Counted from the first letter of the stretch, positions 34,912-45,152 are shown. The stretch is 64,000 nucleotides of DNA from Jiella flava (GCF_017349315.1 NZ_JAFMPP010000008.1:62001-126000); one strand, 5' to 3'. Numbers and translations are program-made. The notes: generated by a model not told the origin, from the letters alone.

Positions 34912-35925
34912 TTAGCCGATCCCGGCCGCGTCGAGCGGAATTGCCAACGCCGCGCAGAGTGCTCGCATGTCTGCCGGCAGCGGCGTGGTAAAATGCATCG
35001 GCTGATCGGTCTCGGGGTGATGAAAGCCAAGCTCGGCGGCATGTAGCGCCTGCCGGCTAAACCGCTCGACACCGGCCCGAGCCTCCGGTTCGAGGCGTGC
35101 CGCCTTGGTCTTCATGCCGACGCCATAGAGCGGATCGCCGACCAGCGGATGGCCGATATGGGCCATGTGGACGCGGATCTGATGGGTGCGTCCGGTTTCC
35201 AGCCGACAGCGGATCAGGGCGGCCTCGGCGCTCGCCGTGCCAGTTTTCCAGGTGGCGTAATGGGTGACGGCGTGGCGCGCGTCGGCGCGGCCCTTGGGCA
35301 CGACGGCGCGCTTGATGCGGTTGGTCGCCGAGCGGCCGAGCGCGGCGTCGACGCTGCCGGCCGGCGGCGTCGGCGTGCCCCAGACGACGGCAAGATAGGT
35401 GCGTGTCAGCCGGCCGTCGCGGCCATGGGCGGCAAATTGCTCCGACAGGCTGCGATGGGCGATCTCGGTCTTGGCGACGACGAGCAGGCCGCTGGTGTCC
35501 TTGTCGAGGCGATGGACGATGCCCGGCCGTTTGACCCCGCCAATACCGGTCAGGCTTGGCCCGCAATGGGCGACGAGGGCGTTGACGAGCGTGCCGTCCG
35601 GATTGCCGGCGCCCGGATGCACCACCAGTCCCGCCGACTTGTCGACCACCAAGATGCTGGCGTCCTCGTAGACGATAGATAGGGCGATTGCTTCCGGTTT
35701 CGGCTCGGCTTCCTCGGGTGCGGGCAGGGCGAGTTCAACGCTTTGGCCAGCGCTCAGCTTGTGCTTGGCGCCGCTCGCGGGCGTTTCGTCGACCCGCGCG
35801 TGACCGGCCTCGATCAGCGCCTTGATGCGACTGCGCGACAGGGCGCCGGCGACCGCGCGCGCGAGAAAGACGTCGAGTCTTTCGCCGGCATCCGGCTCGG
35901 CGACGATGAAGCGTCTTGTCTCCAT
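34912..35925 (-). CDS. RluA/RluD family 23S rRNA pseudouridine synthase
   Basis: This 337-residue enzyme isomerises specific uridines of 23S rRNA (RluD type). An S4 RNA-binding domain occupies the first 70 residues (RLDVFLARAVAG, RSRIKALIEAGHARVD), and the catalytic Asp141 is in the family motif HRLDKDTSGLLV. The NPDGTLVNAL and GRTHQIRVHMAHIGHPLVGD stretches confirm the class. It faces away from the DUF6476 gene and is convergent with rhaK. Confidence 0.94.
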   Translation of the reverse strand: METRRFIVAEPDAGERLDVFLARAVAGALSRSRIKALIEAGHARVDETPASGAKHKLSAGQSVELALPAPEEAEPKPEAIALSIVYEDASILVVDKSAGLVVHPGAGNPDGTLVNALVAHCGPSLTGIGGVKRPGIVHRLDKDTSGLLVVAKTEIAHRSLSEQFAAHGRDGRLTRTYLAVVWGTPTPPAGSVDAALGRSATNRIKRAVVPKGRADARHAVTHYATWKTGTASAEAALIRCRLETGRTHQIRVHMAHIGHPLVGDPLYGVGMKTKAARLEPEARAGVERFSRQALHAAELGFHHPETDQPMHFTTPLPADMRALCAALAIPLDAAGIG

Positions 35926-36074
35926 GCTTTCAAGCCTTGTAGGACCAGCCGGAACGAAGCGGCCGGTGCAATGGGGCGCGGTGCGCGGGCGGGGGCGACA
36001 GGCGACGATTGCCGCGCCCAGGGAACAAGGGGCGGCCGCGACGGGCGGCGGGCTCCTGTGTGAAAGGACATGTC

Positions 36075-36440
36075 ATGACGCGCGGCATTCAGAACGAGGT
36101 CGAGGACGAAAAGCCGCTCGACCCGGCGGCGGAACGCCTGCGCCGCAAGATGGTCCGGCTGCTGGTGGTCTCGGTCGGCATCATGATCGTCGGCGTTATG
36201 GCGGTGCTCGGAGTCGTTGTCTACAAGACACTGCCGAAGCATGGCGGTCTCGGCAGCACCATTGCCACGATTCAACTTCCGGCGGGCGAGGAAATAGTTG
36301 AGGTTTCGGCCGATGGCGACCGCGCGCTGATCCGCACCAAGGCCGGCGAGACTATCCATCTTTACGTGGTTTCGCTGCCGGACGGAGCGATCCTCAAGCA
36401 GCTGAATATAGCCCGCACCGGCAGCACGTCCGGCAAGTGA
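36075..36440 (+). CDS. DUF6476-like small membrane protein
   Basis: This 121-residue protein has a charged N-terminus (ERLRRKMVR), one membrane helix (LLVVSVGIMIVGVMAVLGVVVY, about residues 28-49) and an exported C-terminal domain. It resembles the DUF6476 proteins found divergent from rluD in Hyphomicrobiales; no function is assigned. The ATG at 36075 follows GAAAGGACATGTC, with AAAGGA 7 bp before it. Confidence 0.8.
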   Translation: MTRGIQNEVEDEKPLDPAAERLRRKMVRLLVVSVGIMIVGVMAVLGVVVYKTLPKHGGLGSTIATIQLPAGEEIVEVSADGDRALIRTKAGETIHLYVVSLPDGAILKQLNIARTGSTSGK

Positions 36441-36541
36441 GCCGGCACCAAGGCGGTGTCACCAAAGCTTCGAAAAAGCCCTTGCGTTCGGTCGTCAGAG
36501 CCTCTAAGAGACCCACCACCGGCGCCGAGCGCTGGCTGAGT

Positions 36542-36617
36542 GCTCCCATCGTCTAGCGGTCTAGGACGCCGCCCTCTCACGGCGGAAACAGGGGTTCGAT
36601 TCCCCTTGGGAGTACCA
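36542..36617 (+). tRNA. tRNA-Glu (anticodon CTC)
   Basis: A complete 76-nt cloverleaf with an encoded CCA end. The 7-bp acceptor stem pairs GCTCCCA with TGGGAGT (one G-U pair at the first position). The anticodon stem CCGCC/GGCGG holds loop CTCTCAC with anticodon CTC, and the T arm is AGGGG-TTCGATT-CCCCT-like. A TTTTTT run follows at 36618. Confidence 0.97.
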
Positions 36618-36641
36618 TTTTTTCCAATCAGATCGGCGCGG

Positions 36642-36668
36642 GACGTCTCTTTAAGAGATTGAGACGTC
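36642..36668. terminator. Hairpin downstream of tRNA-Glu
   Basis: Arms GACGTCTC (36642-36649) and GAGACGTC (36661-36668) form a perfect 8-bp stem with an 11-nt loop. The run of T lies before it rather than after, so a terminator role is plausible but not certain. Confidence 0.45.
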
Positions 36669-36718
36669 GGTGTGTCTTTGCCTCAGCCCAATCGGCTTGG
36701 CGAGGGGATCGGTCGCCG

Positions 36719-36824
36719 TTAGAGCGGAATGCGATAAACTGGAATCGCCATTCCGCTCTAAGCCATTGTTTTGCCGCATGATGTGACCCGAAAAGTCATG
36801 CAACTTTTCGGCACCATGCTCTAA
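36719..36824. repeat. Palindromic intergenic repeat, two units
   Basis: The first unit (36719-36761) is a palindrome with arms TTAGAGCGGAATG and CATTCCGCTCTAA. The second (about 36776-36824) pairs CCGAAAAGT with ACTTTTCGG and GCATGATG with CATGC, ending in GCTCTAA. Similar units ending in CTCTAA are common between genes in Hyphomicrobiales. The rest of the 695-bp gap (36441-37135) holds the tRNA and the ppc leader, with no further gene. Confidence 0.7.
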
Positions 36825-37135
36825 CCGGGCCTTCCTGCCGCGATCATGTGTTCGCGGCCGAACCCCGCATGGCGCCTGCATTGCAAGGCGGTCGGACCGC
36901 GCGCGCGGCGTCGTTCGATGGAAAGGCAAAACCGCTCTCGGCTTTTCTTGAAGGCAATCCCGGATGCAAGCCCGTGTCCCCTTTGGGTGGCATTGAGCTG
37001 ATCGAGAACCGCCGGCACCCGGTTTTTGTCCGATGGAGTAGCGCCCACCCTGACTTTCGGGCACCAAATTTCATGCGATCAGCGGTGGTGCGCCGTGACC
37101 TTGAGATTATCCTGCGAAGTCGGGAGGTCGAAGAC

Positions 37136-39913
37136 ATGTCACAACAAACCTTGGTTCATGCATCCCCCCTGCCGGCGTCGCCGCCGCTGGACGGGCTGGA
37201 CGGCGTCGCCGAGACTTCGCTGACGCCGCTCCCCGACACCTTCTCCATGGCGAAGGACACGCTCGATCTGTTGCGGTCGCTGCTGATCGAGGTCGGATGC
37301 AACCTGCTGCCGGAAATCGAGGATCTTCTGTCGGGCCGGCTCTCGGTCGACGCGGTCCCCGAGACGCGGCGCTTTCTGGCGTTGCAGAGCTTCGGCGTCT
37401 GGCATCAGCTGGTCGCGATTGCGATGGAGTATGAGGGTGCGCAGTATCGCCGCCGCGAGGAGCGAGCCGGCCGGGCAATGATCGGCACCTTCGCCGACGT
37501 CATGCGGCGGGCGGAGGCACATGGCATCGGTCAGGAGGCGGTGAAGGCGGCGCTGTCGCGGCTGCAAGTGCAGCCGACGATGACCGCTCATCCAACCGAG
37601 ACCAAGCGGGTGACGGTGCTCGAAATTCACCGTCGGATCTATCGCCGGCTGACCGAGCTGCGCACTCGCGACTGGACGCCGGATGAGGTGCGCACGCTGA
37701 CGGCGGCGTTGCGGGCGGAGGTCGAGGTGCTCTGGCTCACCGGTGAACTGAGGCTCGAAAAGCCGTCGGTCGCTCAGGAGATCGACTGGGGCATCCACTT
37801 CTTCGACGAGGTGCTCTACGAGGCGCTGCCGACGGTGGTGAACAATCTCGGCCAGGCTCTCCAGCATTCTTATGGCGTCGATGCGCCGGAGACCTGCCTT
37901 TCTTTCGCCTCCTGGATCGGCGGCGACCGGGACGGCAATCCATTCGTCACGGCCAATGTCACCCGCGCGGCGCTGAAGCGCTATCGCGAGTCGGCCCTTG
38001 CCTCCTATCGGCCGATTCTTGGCCGGCTGGCGGCGGATCTGTCGATCGGCGTCAGCGTCGTCTCCTTCTCGCCCGCCTTTCGCACCGCCCTGGAGGAATT
38101 GCTCGCTCAATGCGGCGACGAGCGGTTGGAGATCGAACGGCGCAATGCCGGCGAGCCATTTCGCCAATATGCCGCGGCGCTGGCCTGCCGGCTCGAGGCG
38201 ACGATTGCGGCCGACCGGGGCGAAGCGCGCCCGGCGGCACCCTTCGTGCGCGCCGCCGAGTTGCTGCGGCTCGTGCAGGCGCTTCGCCAGGCGCTGGAAG
38301 AGATCGGCGCGCCGGCGGTGGCCAAGCGCAAGGTGCTGCCGCTGGAGCGGCGGCTGCGGATCTTTGGCTTCCACACCGTGGCGCTCGACATTCGCCAGAA
38401 TGCGACCGTGGTCAACCGCTGTCTCGCCGAAATCCTCTCCGCCCTCGAAGGCGCGCCGGTCGCCGCCGACGGCAGTCCGGCTTGGCTGGACCGGTTGACG
38501 GCGGCCCTCCGCGGGCCGGCACCGGAGCTTTCCGGCTTGACGCTTTCGGACGAGACCCGCGATCTTGTCGCGCTGTTTCAACTGGTTGCTGAGGCGCGTC
38601 GGCACGACCCCGCCGCGATCGGCGCCTTCATCCTGTCGATGACCACATCGGCGGCGGATCTGATTGCGGTCTATCTTTTGTCCGAATGGTGCTCGGGCGG
38701 GTTGTCGAACATCACCGCGCCGCTGCCGATCGTGCCGTTATTCGAGACCATCGACGATCTGCGCGCCGCGCACGACATCTTGGATGCGATCTTTTCCAAC
38801 CGGATCGTGCGCCGGCTTCTGCGCGAGGCGGGTGACCGGCAGGAGGTGATGCTTGGCTATTCCGACAGCAACAAGGATGGCGGCTTCTTCACTTCCAACT
38901 GGGAGCTGGCCAAGGCACAGGTCGCGCTGAAGCGGGTCGGCCGCAAGCATCGGATCGACGTCTCGTTCTTCCACGGCCGGGGCGGCTCGGTCAGCCGAGG
39001 CGGCGCCCCCGCCGGTCGGGCGATCGCAGCACAGCCGAACGGTACGGTCGAGGGGCGGATGCGGGTGACCGAACAGGGCGAGATCGTCTCGGCGAAATTC
39101 GCCAATCGCGGCACGGCTCTGACCATGCTGGAGCGGCTCGTCGGCGCCGTCCTCGACCACACGCTGCAGCCGCCGGACACCGCCCGGCCGGACGAGATCG
39201 GCGAGGACAAGGAGGCGTTCGAGGCGCTCTCCGGTCTCAGTCAGGTGAAATATCTCGATCTGGTGCGCATGCCGGGCTTCATCGACTATTTCAATGAGGC
39301 AAGTCCCGTCGAGGAGCTAAGTCTTCTGAAGATCGGCTCGCGGCCGGCCCGCCGCTTCGGCTCGGCGCCGCAGAATCTCTCCGATCTCAGGGCGATTCCC
39401 TGGGTCTTCGCTTGGAGCCAGAACCGGCACATGCTGACCGGCTGGTATGGAATCGGCACGGCGCTCTCCTCCTTTACCGGCGTGCGAGGCGAGTCCGGCC
39501 GGGCGCTCTTGAAGAAGATGTATGGCACATCGCCGCTGTTCCGGCTGATCATCGATGAGGCCGAGAAGCTGCTGTTCCAATGCGATCTGACCATCGGCCG
39601 GCTCTATGCCGATCTCGTCAGCGATCCGCAGACCGCCGACACGGTGTTTCGGCAGATCGAGGCGGAGGCACGGCTGACCGAGGAGATGATCCTGTTCCTC
39701 ACCGAGGAGGATCGACTCGCGTGGCGCTTTCCCGAATTTCGCGCCCGCGCCGATGGCATGCGAGCTCAGATGGACGGCCTGCACAGGCTCCAGGTGGATC
39801 TGTTGCATAAGGTCCGGGCGAGCCGGGAGAGCGACGCGGCGCGGCCGGAGGACGTCGACGCGCTGCTGATGACCATCCACGTCATTTCCGGCGGTCTGGG
39901 ATGGACAGGATAA
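37136..39913 (+). CDS. ppc: Phosphoenolpyruvate carboxylase
   Basis: This 925-residue cytoplasmic enzyme carboxylates phosphoenolpyruvate to oxaloacetate. Catalytic His152 lies in [11 protein letters not shown]; other landmarks are [35 protein letters not shown] and [14 protein letters not shown]. The C-terminus ends in GLGWTG in place of the GxRNTG that closes most PEPCs. I chose the ATG at 37136 because GGGAGG lies 10 bp upstream; the open frame upstream has no family sequence. glyA follows 14 bp later in one operon. Confidence 0.96.
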   Translation: MSQQTLVHASPLPASPPLDGLDGVAETSLTPLPDTFSMAKDTLDLLRSLLIEVGCNLLPEIEDLLSGRLSVDAVPETRRFLALQSFGVWHQLVAIAMEYEGAQYRRREERAGRAMIGTFADVMRRAEAHGIGQEAVKAALSRLQVQPTMTAHPTETKRVTVLEIHRRIYRRLTELRTRDWTPDEVRTLTAALRAEVEVLWLTGELRLEKPSVAQEIDWGIHFFDEVLYEALPTVVNNLGQALQHSYGVDAPETCLSFASWIGGDRDGNPFVTANVTRAALKRYRESALASYRPILGRLAADLSIGVSVVSFSPAFRTALEELLAQCGDERLEIERRNAGEPFRQYAAALACRLEATIAADRGEARPAAPFVRAAELLRLVQALRQALEEIGAPAVAKRKVLPLERRLRIFGFHTVALDIRQNATVVNRCLAEILSALEGAPVAADGSPAWLDRLTAALRGPAPELSGLTLSDETRDLVALFQLVAEARRHDPAAIGAFILSMTTSAADLIAVYLLSEWCSGGLSNITAPLPIVPLFETIDDLRAAHDILDAIFSNRIVRRLLREAGDRQEVMLGYSDSNKDGGFFTSNWELAKAQVALKRVGRKHRIDVSFFHGRGGSVSRGGAPAGRAIAAQPNGTVEGRMRVTEQGEIVSAKFANRGTALTMLERLVGAVLDHTLQPPDTARPDEIGEDKEAFEALSGLSQVKYLDLVRMPGFIDYFNEASPVEELSLLKIGSRPARRFGSAPQNLSDLRAIPWVFAWSQNRHMLTGWYGIGTALSSFTGVRGESGRALLKKMYGTSPLFRLIIDEAEKLLFQCDLTIGRLYADLVSDPQTADTVFRQIEAEARLTEEMILFLTEEDRLAWRFPEFRARADGMRAQMDGLHRLQVDLLHKVRASRESDAARPEDVDALLMTIHVISGGLGWTG

Positions 39914-39927
39914 CGGAGGAATCGACC

Positions 39928-41226
39928 ATGGACGCAAGAGTGCCAGCGCTGACGCGCTTTTTCACCGACCGCTTGGCGGACCGGGACCCGGAGATCTGGG
40001 GAGCGGTCGAACGCGAATATACGCGCCAGCGCGACGAGATCGAACTGATCGCCTCGGAGAACATCGCCAGCCGCGCCGTCATGGATGCCCAGGGCTCGGT
40101 GATGACCAACAAATACGCCGAGGGATATCCGGGCCGACGCTATTACGGCGGTTGCCAGTTTGTCGATCAGGCCGAGGAGCTGGCCCGCGAACGGCTGAAG
40201 CAGTTGTTCGGCTGCGCCTGGGTGAATGTCCAGCCGAACTCCGGCAGCCAGGCCAATCAGGCGGTGTTTCTGACGCTCATGAAGCCGGGTGACACCTTCA
40301 TGGGCCTCAACCTCGCCGCTGGCGGCCACCTGACCCACGGCGCCAAGGTCAACATGTCCGGCAAGTGGTTCAACGCGGTCCATTACGGTGTCGACAAGGA
40401 CACCGGCCTGATCGACATGGACGCGGTCGAAGCGCTCGCCGAGGAGACGAAGCCGGCACTGATCATCGCCGGCCATTCGGCCTATTCGCGCTTTCCCGAC
40501 TTCAAGCGGTTTCGCGCGATCGCCGACAAGGTGGGTGCCAAGCTGATGGTCGACATGGCACATTTCGCCGGTCTCGTTGCCGGCGGGGCGCATCCGAACC
40601 CGGTGCCGCACGCCGACGTGGTCACCTCGACCACGCACAAGACCCTGCGCGGTCCGCGTGGCGGCATTATCCTTTCAAACGACGAGGAACTCGGCAAGAA
40701 GCTCGACTCGGCCGTCTTCCCAGGGCTGCAGGGCGGGCCGCTGATGCATGTCATCGCGGCCAAGGCGGTGGCTTTCGGCGAGGCGCTGCGGCCGGACTAT
40801 CGCGACTACATCACGGCGGTCGTCGCCAATGCCAAGACCATGGCCGCGACGCTGCAGGCCGGCGGCGTCGATATCGTCTCGGGCGGCACCGATTCGCATC
40901 TTATGCTTGTCGACCTGCGGCCCAAAGGCCTCACCGGCAAGGCGGCGGAAGCTGCGCTCGGGCGCGCCCACATCACCTGCAACAAGAACGGTATTCCGTT
41001 CGATCCGGAAAAGCCGATGGTCACCTCGGGCATTCGCCTCGGCACTCCGGCGATTACAACGCGAGGCTTCGGCGAGGCGGAGGTGAAGACGGTCTGCAAA
41101 TTGATCCTGGAGGTGCTCGAAGGTCTCTCTAGCAACGGCGAGGACGGCAACACCGCCGTCGAAACCGCCGTGCGGGACAAGGTCAGGGCGCTGCTGCAGG
41201 ACTTTCCGATTTATCCGCAGGCGTGA
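39928..41226 (+). CDS. glyA: Serine hydroxymethyltransferase
   Basis: This 432-residue PLP enzyme interconverts serine and glycine with tetrahydrofolate. Characteristic stretches are [29 protein letters not shown], the lysine that binds PLP in [16 protein letters not shown], and [17 protein letters not shown] chose the ATG at 39928 because GGAGGA lies 8 bp upstream; an ATG at 39901 would overlap ppc. The pairing with ppc, with almost no gap, points to a joint task such as serine-cycle C1 assimilation or simply anaplerosis plus C1 supply. Confidence 0.96.
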   Translation: MDARVPALTRFFTDRLADRDPEIWGAVEREYTRQRDEIELIASENIASRAVMDAQGSVMTNKYAEGYPGRRYYGGCQFVDQAEELARERLKQLFGCAWVNVQPNSGSQANQAVFLTLMKPGDTFMGLNLAAGGHLTHGAKVNMSGKWFNAVHYGVDKDTGLIDMDAVEALAEETKPALIIAGHSAYSRFPDFKRFRAIADKVGAKLMVDMAHFAGLVAGGAHPNPVPHADVVTSTTHKTLRGPRGGIILSNDEELGKKLDSAVFPGLQGGPLMHVIAAKAVAFGEALRPDYRDYITAVVANAKTMAATLQAGGVDIVSGGTDSHLMLVDLRPKGLTGKAAEAALGRAHITCNKNGIPFDPEKPMVTSGIRLGTPAITTRGFGEAEVKTVCKLILEVLEGLSSNGEDGNTAVETAVRDKVRALLQDFPIYPQA

Positions 41227-41756
41227 GGCGATCGGCCGGTACAGGTGATGACGAAGGCGGCCGTTTCGCGACGGTCGCCTTCGCCGTTTCGCAATGCTGC
41301 CTCGCCATGAAGCGGATGATCTGCGTCGTGAAAACGCGATCGTTTTGAACTTGATTCTTTCCAAATGGCACGCTGTAATTGAATAAAAATTGGGCATAAC
41401 GTCACCAAAATCGCCGCAATCTTGGGAAGAACGCGCAAGAATCACGAAGGGTCGCGACCCATTCCGCGCGTGGTTCTCTCAAAGATCGCCGCTTCAAGCC
41501 TATCGGCGGATTGAGTGAGGCGACGCCAGTCCGATGGTTCAAACAATGAACCAGGGCCGAAAATTCCCCTTTGAAAACAGTGTTGGACGACCCGCCGCTT
41601 GGCACGAAACGGGTTGTCGTTCTGTCGAACCGACGTCTCGATCGCAGATCGTATCACGTTCGGGAAGACCCCGAGCGCCGACTGTTATTATCCGCTGTCC
41701 TTATTCCTGCCCAAAGCGTCGGCATTTTCACAATGCACTTTTCAGGAGGGTCTCGC
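41227..41756. other. Gene-free spacer after glyA
   Basis: I see no gene in these 530 bp. The first part holds a terminator-like hairpin (41253-41282). The remainder is less GC-rich than its surroundings (for example GAATAAAAATTGGG near 41379) and presumably carries the promoter of the beta-helix gene, though no clear promoter could be picked out. Confidence 0.5.
41253..41282 (+). terminator. Probable terminator of ppc-glyA
   Basis: GAAGGCG (41253-41259) pairs with CGCCTTC (41276-41282), and inner CCGT pairs with ACGG, giving an 11-bp interrupted stem 26 bp past the glyA stop. A U-run is lacking. Confidence 0.5.
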
Positions 41757-43811
41757 ATGGTCTCCCGCCGTCAGATGCTGACCGGTTCTGCAGGTTTGTT
41801 CGGGGCTGCGGCGCTGCCCGCCAATCCGCTTCCAACGTCGTTCTTGACCCAGGCGACATCGGGTCGCGATGCCGATCGCCGATTGGACGTCGCGACAAAG
41901 GCGGAGCGATTTGGAGCGGAGCAATCTGGCGATCGCAATCTCCAGGGCGCGCCGGATTGGCTGCACCGCGAGCTGCTGATGAAAGTCGATGCCGCTCGCG
42001 CACAAAATTTGTCCCCGTCGGCGCGGATGCAGGCCTACGCCAATATCGGCAACTGGCTTCCCCTCCCGGATCAGTCCGCCTTGGAAGCCTCGGCGGTGCC
42101 TCGCGGCATTGAGCAGGTGACGCTTCTCGACGAGGGAGCCTCATATCAGCGCGCCGGATCGCGGCCCGACCGGTTCGCGATCCGGTCGCAGGACGGTGCG
42201 TGGTGGCAAAAGGCGAGCACGGATCCGCATCTTTATCTGCCTAAAAATGTCCGCACATTGCGATCGTTCGGGTGCAGGGGGGATGGCAAAAGCGACGACC
42301 TGGCCGCCGTGCAGACGGCGCTGAAGTTTCCCGGCACCCTCGACGGAGAAAATTTGACCTACGCCGTGCGCGGCGAGATCAAGCTGCCTGACAACGGCTC
42401 CATCATGAACGCGACGTTCAAACAGCTCGATCCCGGTCATCGCAAGCGCAGTACCGTGAGCGCGGACGGGGTGAACGGATTGCGCCTTATCAATCTTCGG
42501 GTCGACCGCAACGGATCGGGCCGCGACGGCGGGTTGGAAACCCATTTCGGAATTCGGATTGCCAATGGCTCGGGCCACCTTTTTCAGGATGTCGAGGTCT
42601 TTGGCGACAACCTCGGAACCGGGTTTGGCATTCAGAACTGTCACGATTTCGACCTTATCCGGCCTTGGGTCCATGACATCAAATTTGTCTTGCCCGCCGA
42701 TCCGATGGACGATCGCGTCCAGGGCATCTGGATATCGAATTCGTCGAATTGGCGTGCCTATGCTCCGAAGGTCAGCGATCTGGGCGGATCGGTCAATGGC
42801 GGCGCCAGCTTTGCGAAAGCACGCACACGAGGTTTCGTGGTCGGCCTGGGCTCGGGAAATTTCTCGATTTTTGGCGGGCAAATATCTCGTTGTGACCAAG
42901 GCTTGGACATTACTGGTTCCAACGGAAACACCTACTTTGCCGTCTATGGCCTGGTTGCGGAAGAATGCTCGCTAGTCGGTATCAAGCTCGCGAATTTCAA
43001 TCGTCATGGCAAAATCGACGGCTGTTCTGCCATTCGATGCGGGTCGTTGGGATTTCTCTGCATTGCCAGTGGGGATCGCGGCGTTGAAACGGACGATATG
43101 CCGAGGGATGTCGTTTTTCGCGACTGTCAGGCGATCGACACCGGTTTCGACTGGGAAAGGAAAGGGTTTCCGGTTCCGGGGGCCTTTATTGTCTCGCCGT
43201 CCAACGTTTATAAGCGCTGGCCAAAGGGCGTAAAGCTCCGGAATTGTCGGGCGATCTGGACAAAGCCGCCAGAGCATCCGATGTATGGTTTCTGGAATAA
43301 TGTCGCCTATTCTGGTGGCGAGCCGAACACTGTCGATGCCGATTGTGTCGTTACAGGCAATCCAGATCGCGCCAAGCACTTTCTGGGATGGCATCATCCT
43401 GAATGTTGGCTTCGTGCCGCGACGGTGCAGTCGATTCCCAACTCGAAGCCGACGAATCTCGTCTTGGAGGCGGCGATCGACAGCATGAAGATGTTGAATC
43501 AGCGGACAGGACAAGCCGAGATCAGGCTTTCAGGGCAGTACCGCGTCGAAACCCAGGTCAGCTTCAAGCCCAACCCGATAAATGGCCGCCAGATTCGTAT
43601 TCTTAAGAACGGAGAGGTGCTCCAGAACACCGAAGCCACCGTCGCCGGGGTTGTCGGGTTTCAGACGACGGTTCGCACCTCCTTTGAGGGACGCTTCGAG
43701 GAAGGGGATACGGTCGGCGTTGAAGTCCTACAGAATTCGGGGGCGCCGCTCGACCTTCATGAGGAACGGGGTGCCACTTGGCTGTGCGTACGCCGGCTGC
43801 ATGCGATTTGA
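41757..43811 (+). CDS. Tat-exported parallel beta-helix protein with C1q-like C-terminus
   Basis: This 684-residue protein starts with a twin-arginine signal (SRRQMLTGSAGLFGAAALPA). Residues about 160-520 look like a pectate-lyase-type right-handed beta-helix: the entry motif RSFGCRGDGKSDDLAAVQTAL of tail-spike/GH28-like proteins, then many short turns (FGIQNCHDFDLIRPWVHDI, ISRCDQGLDITGSNGN). The last 130 residues (SGQYRVETQVSFKP, ILKNGEVLQNT, EEGDTVGVEVLQN, TWLCVRRLHAI) resemble a C1q/TNF-like jelly roll of phage tail proteins. The substrate is unknown; polysaccharide binding or cleavage is likely. CAGGAGGG precedes the ATG at 41757. Lower GC than neighbours suggests transfer. Confidence 0.8.
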   Translation: MVSRRQMLTGSAGLFGAAALPANPLPTSFLTQATSGRDADRRLDVATKAERFGAEQSGDRNLQGAPDWLHRELLMKVDAARAQNLSPSARMQAYANIGNWLPLPDQSALEASAVPRGIEQVTLLDEGASYQRAGSRPDRFAIRSQDGAWWQKASTDPHLYLPKNVRTLRSFGCRGDGKSDDLAAVQTALKFPGTLDGENLTYAVRGEIKLPDNGSIMNATFKQLDPGHRKRSTVSADGVNGLRLINLRVDRNGSGRDGGLETHFGIRIANGSGHLFQDVEVFGDNLGTGFGIQNCHDFDLIRPWVHDIKFVLPADPMDDRVQGIWISNSSNWRAYAPKVSDLGGSVNGGASFAKARTRGFVVGLGSGNFSIFGGQISRCDQGLDITGSNGNTYFAVYGLVAEECSLVGIKLANFNRHGKIDGCSAIRCGSLGFLCIASGDRGVETDDMPRDVVFRDCQAIDTGFDWERKGFPVPGAFIVSPSNVYKRWPKGVKLRNCRAIWTKPPEHPMYGFWNNVAYSGGEPNTVDADCVVTGNPDRAKHFLGWHHPECWLRAATVQSIPNSKPTNLVLEAAIDSMKMLNQRTGQAEIRLSGQYRVETQVSFKPNPINGRQIRILKNGEVLQNTEATVAGVVGFQTTVRTSFEGRFEEGDTVGVEVLQNSGAPLDLHEERGATWLCVRRLHAI

Positions 43812-44671
43812 ACGCAAGAGGGTGGCCTGCGGACGAAGCAATGTGGATGCCGACGGTGATCGACCGCCAAGGGGCGCGCCTCTCGCGACAGATTTTGTCG
43901 TCATCTGCCGCCGCTGGGTGTTTCGATTGCATGGCGCGCGGTGCCTCGGGCATCGGTGGCAGCCCGTTGAGAGGGCTGGCGCCTCTGGGCGTGGCGACAG
44001 GTGCCAGGTGCTGAAGGGTTGGCGAACTGGGCGAGCGATGTCGGCGACGAGCCAGCTTGGCATGCCATCGCGATCGAGCCGGTTTCGGACGGAGGTTGCG
44101 CCTGCGAAAATTTGGTCGTGTGGAAGGGAAGCGAGATCGGAGCGTGGCCGCAGCGCCTCCCGGGGCCGGCATGATCGGATCGTGACGAGAGGGACAGGGA
44201 GCGCTCAGCTGTCCGCGCGCATTGCTGGAGCGGAATACTGCAGAGTTGCGCGCGGCTCGATCTTTGCGCCGGGTATCAGCAATGGGGGAACATTCTTAGT
44301 TGAAATATGTCGAAGTTATTTTTAGAGAAATTGAAAATCTCAATTACCTGATAAAATGCCGTCTCGTACATTGAATGAATGAGTGGTTTCGTCGTTTGGT
44401 TGCTTTATTCACTACCATTTTTCCGCCCTTCACAAAAAATTTGTCCACGATGGCCGATTTTACCTTCCAATCCGATTGAGCTATTAGATATTTGTCTACC
44501 GGTCCTTCGTATTTTTCGAAGTGTTCGATCAATGCGGCGTGCATGGCCGTCGCACCAAAGATGCATGCATGCATGCTCCGCCCCGCTGACGCTCAGAAGC
44601 AAAATTGCAATTGCTTCTGCGGCTCGGCTTCTTGCGCGCATGCTGAAAGAGATGTGGCGGCAGGAACTGAC
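43812..44671. other. 860-bp stretch without a convincing gene
   Basis: Reading frames here give Arg/Ser-rich translations with no family resemblance, typical of shadow frames. The part from about 44280 to 44560 is AT-rich, unlike the rest of the window, and contains the doubtful minus-strand frame at 44344-44574 and a CATGCATGC-type tetranucleotide run at 44561-44576. Confidence 0.5.
44344..44574 (-). CDS. Doubtful small ORF, unknown
   Basis: A 76-codon frame (LIEHFEKYEGPVDKYLIAQS, then WKVKSAIVDKFFVKGGKMVV) has a natural-looking Lys/Glu-rich composition and lies in AT-rich DNA. Four ATGC repeats cover its first codons, with GGAG 4 bp before. I do not recognise it; it may be a fragment of an older gene. 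Confidence 0.25.
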   Translation of the reverse strand: MHACIFGATAMHAALIEHFEKYEGPVDKYLIAQSDWKVKSAIVDKFFVKGGKMVVNKATKRRNHSFIQCTRRHFIR

Positions 44672-44875
44672 ATGAACGATAATTGGCGAGATGCGTTTGG
44701 CCTGGTGATGGTGGCCACGGTCCTCGTGTGTCTGCTCAGCTACGGCATGGCGGCCTCTGGCTGCCGCAAGAGCGACGTCATTGAAGCCGATGTCGCGCTG
44801 GTCGTGGTGTTGGTCCTTCTCCATTTCGGTGTCAGGCGTTGGCGGACGCGATCAAAGCGTGCCGAACGTCCGTGA
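44672..44875 (+). CDS. Small two-helix membrane protein, unknown
   Basis: This 67-residue protein would have two membrane helices (FGLVMVATVLVCLLSYGMA and DVALVVVLVLLHFGV) and a basic C-terminus (RRWRTRSKRAERP). AGGA lies 7 bp before the ATG at 44672. There is no recognisable family and no operon partner. It could be a real small membrane protein or a chance frame. Confidence 0.4.
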   Translation: MNDNWRDAFGLVMVATVLVCLLSYGMAASGCRKSDVIEADVALVVVLVLLHFGVRRWRTRSKRAERP

Positions 44876-45152
44876 AGGTGCAAAACGGGCGCCTCGCCAT
44901 TTCGAGGCGGCGCCTCGATTTGGCTGGAATTTGTCTGCGATGGGAAGTCGATGCCGGGCAACACTGACGTCCGTTGAGATCTGGCGTCGATTCGAAGGAA
45001 GTGACGGGCGCGGGTGACCCGGCAGTCGTTCCCATGCCGGTCGGCTGCCGTCAGGGGCGAGGTGCCCGTCCGCTGTTGGGGCGTCGACGAAATGATCATG
45101 TTTGGTTCGACGCGGCAGGTCGTTCAGCCCCATAAGTAGCGCAAATAATTTT

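Noticed and set aside
36542-36617. tRNA-Glu as an integration site
   Set aside because: No integrase, no repeated tRNA 3' end and no foreign genes follow it; ppc-glyA downstream look native.
36848-37135. Upstream extension of the ppc reading frame by 96 codons
   Set aside because: It has no similarity to PEPC N-termini, and the ATG at 37136 has a good ribosome binding site.
41041-41445. Minus-strand frames over glyA and its downstream spacer
   Set aside because: They are antisense to a conserved gene and look like composition-driven open frames in GC-rich DNA.
43582-44325. 247-codon plus-strand frame overlapping the end of the beta-helix gene
   Set aside because: It overlaps a clearly better gene in another frame, and its Arg-rich translation shows no family features.
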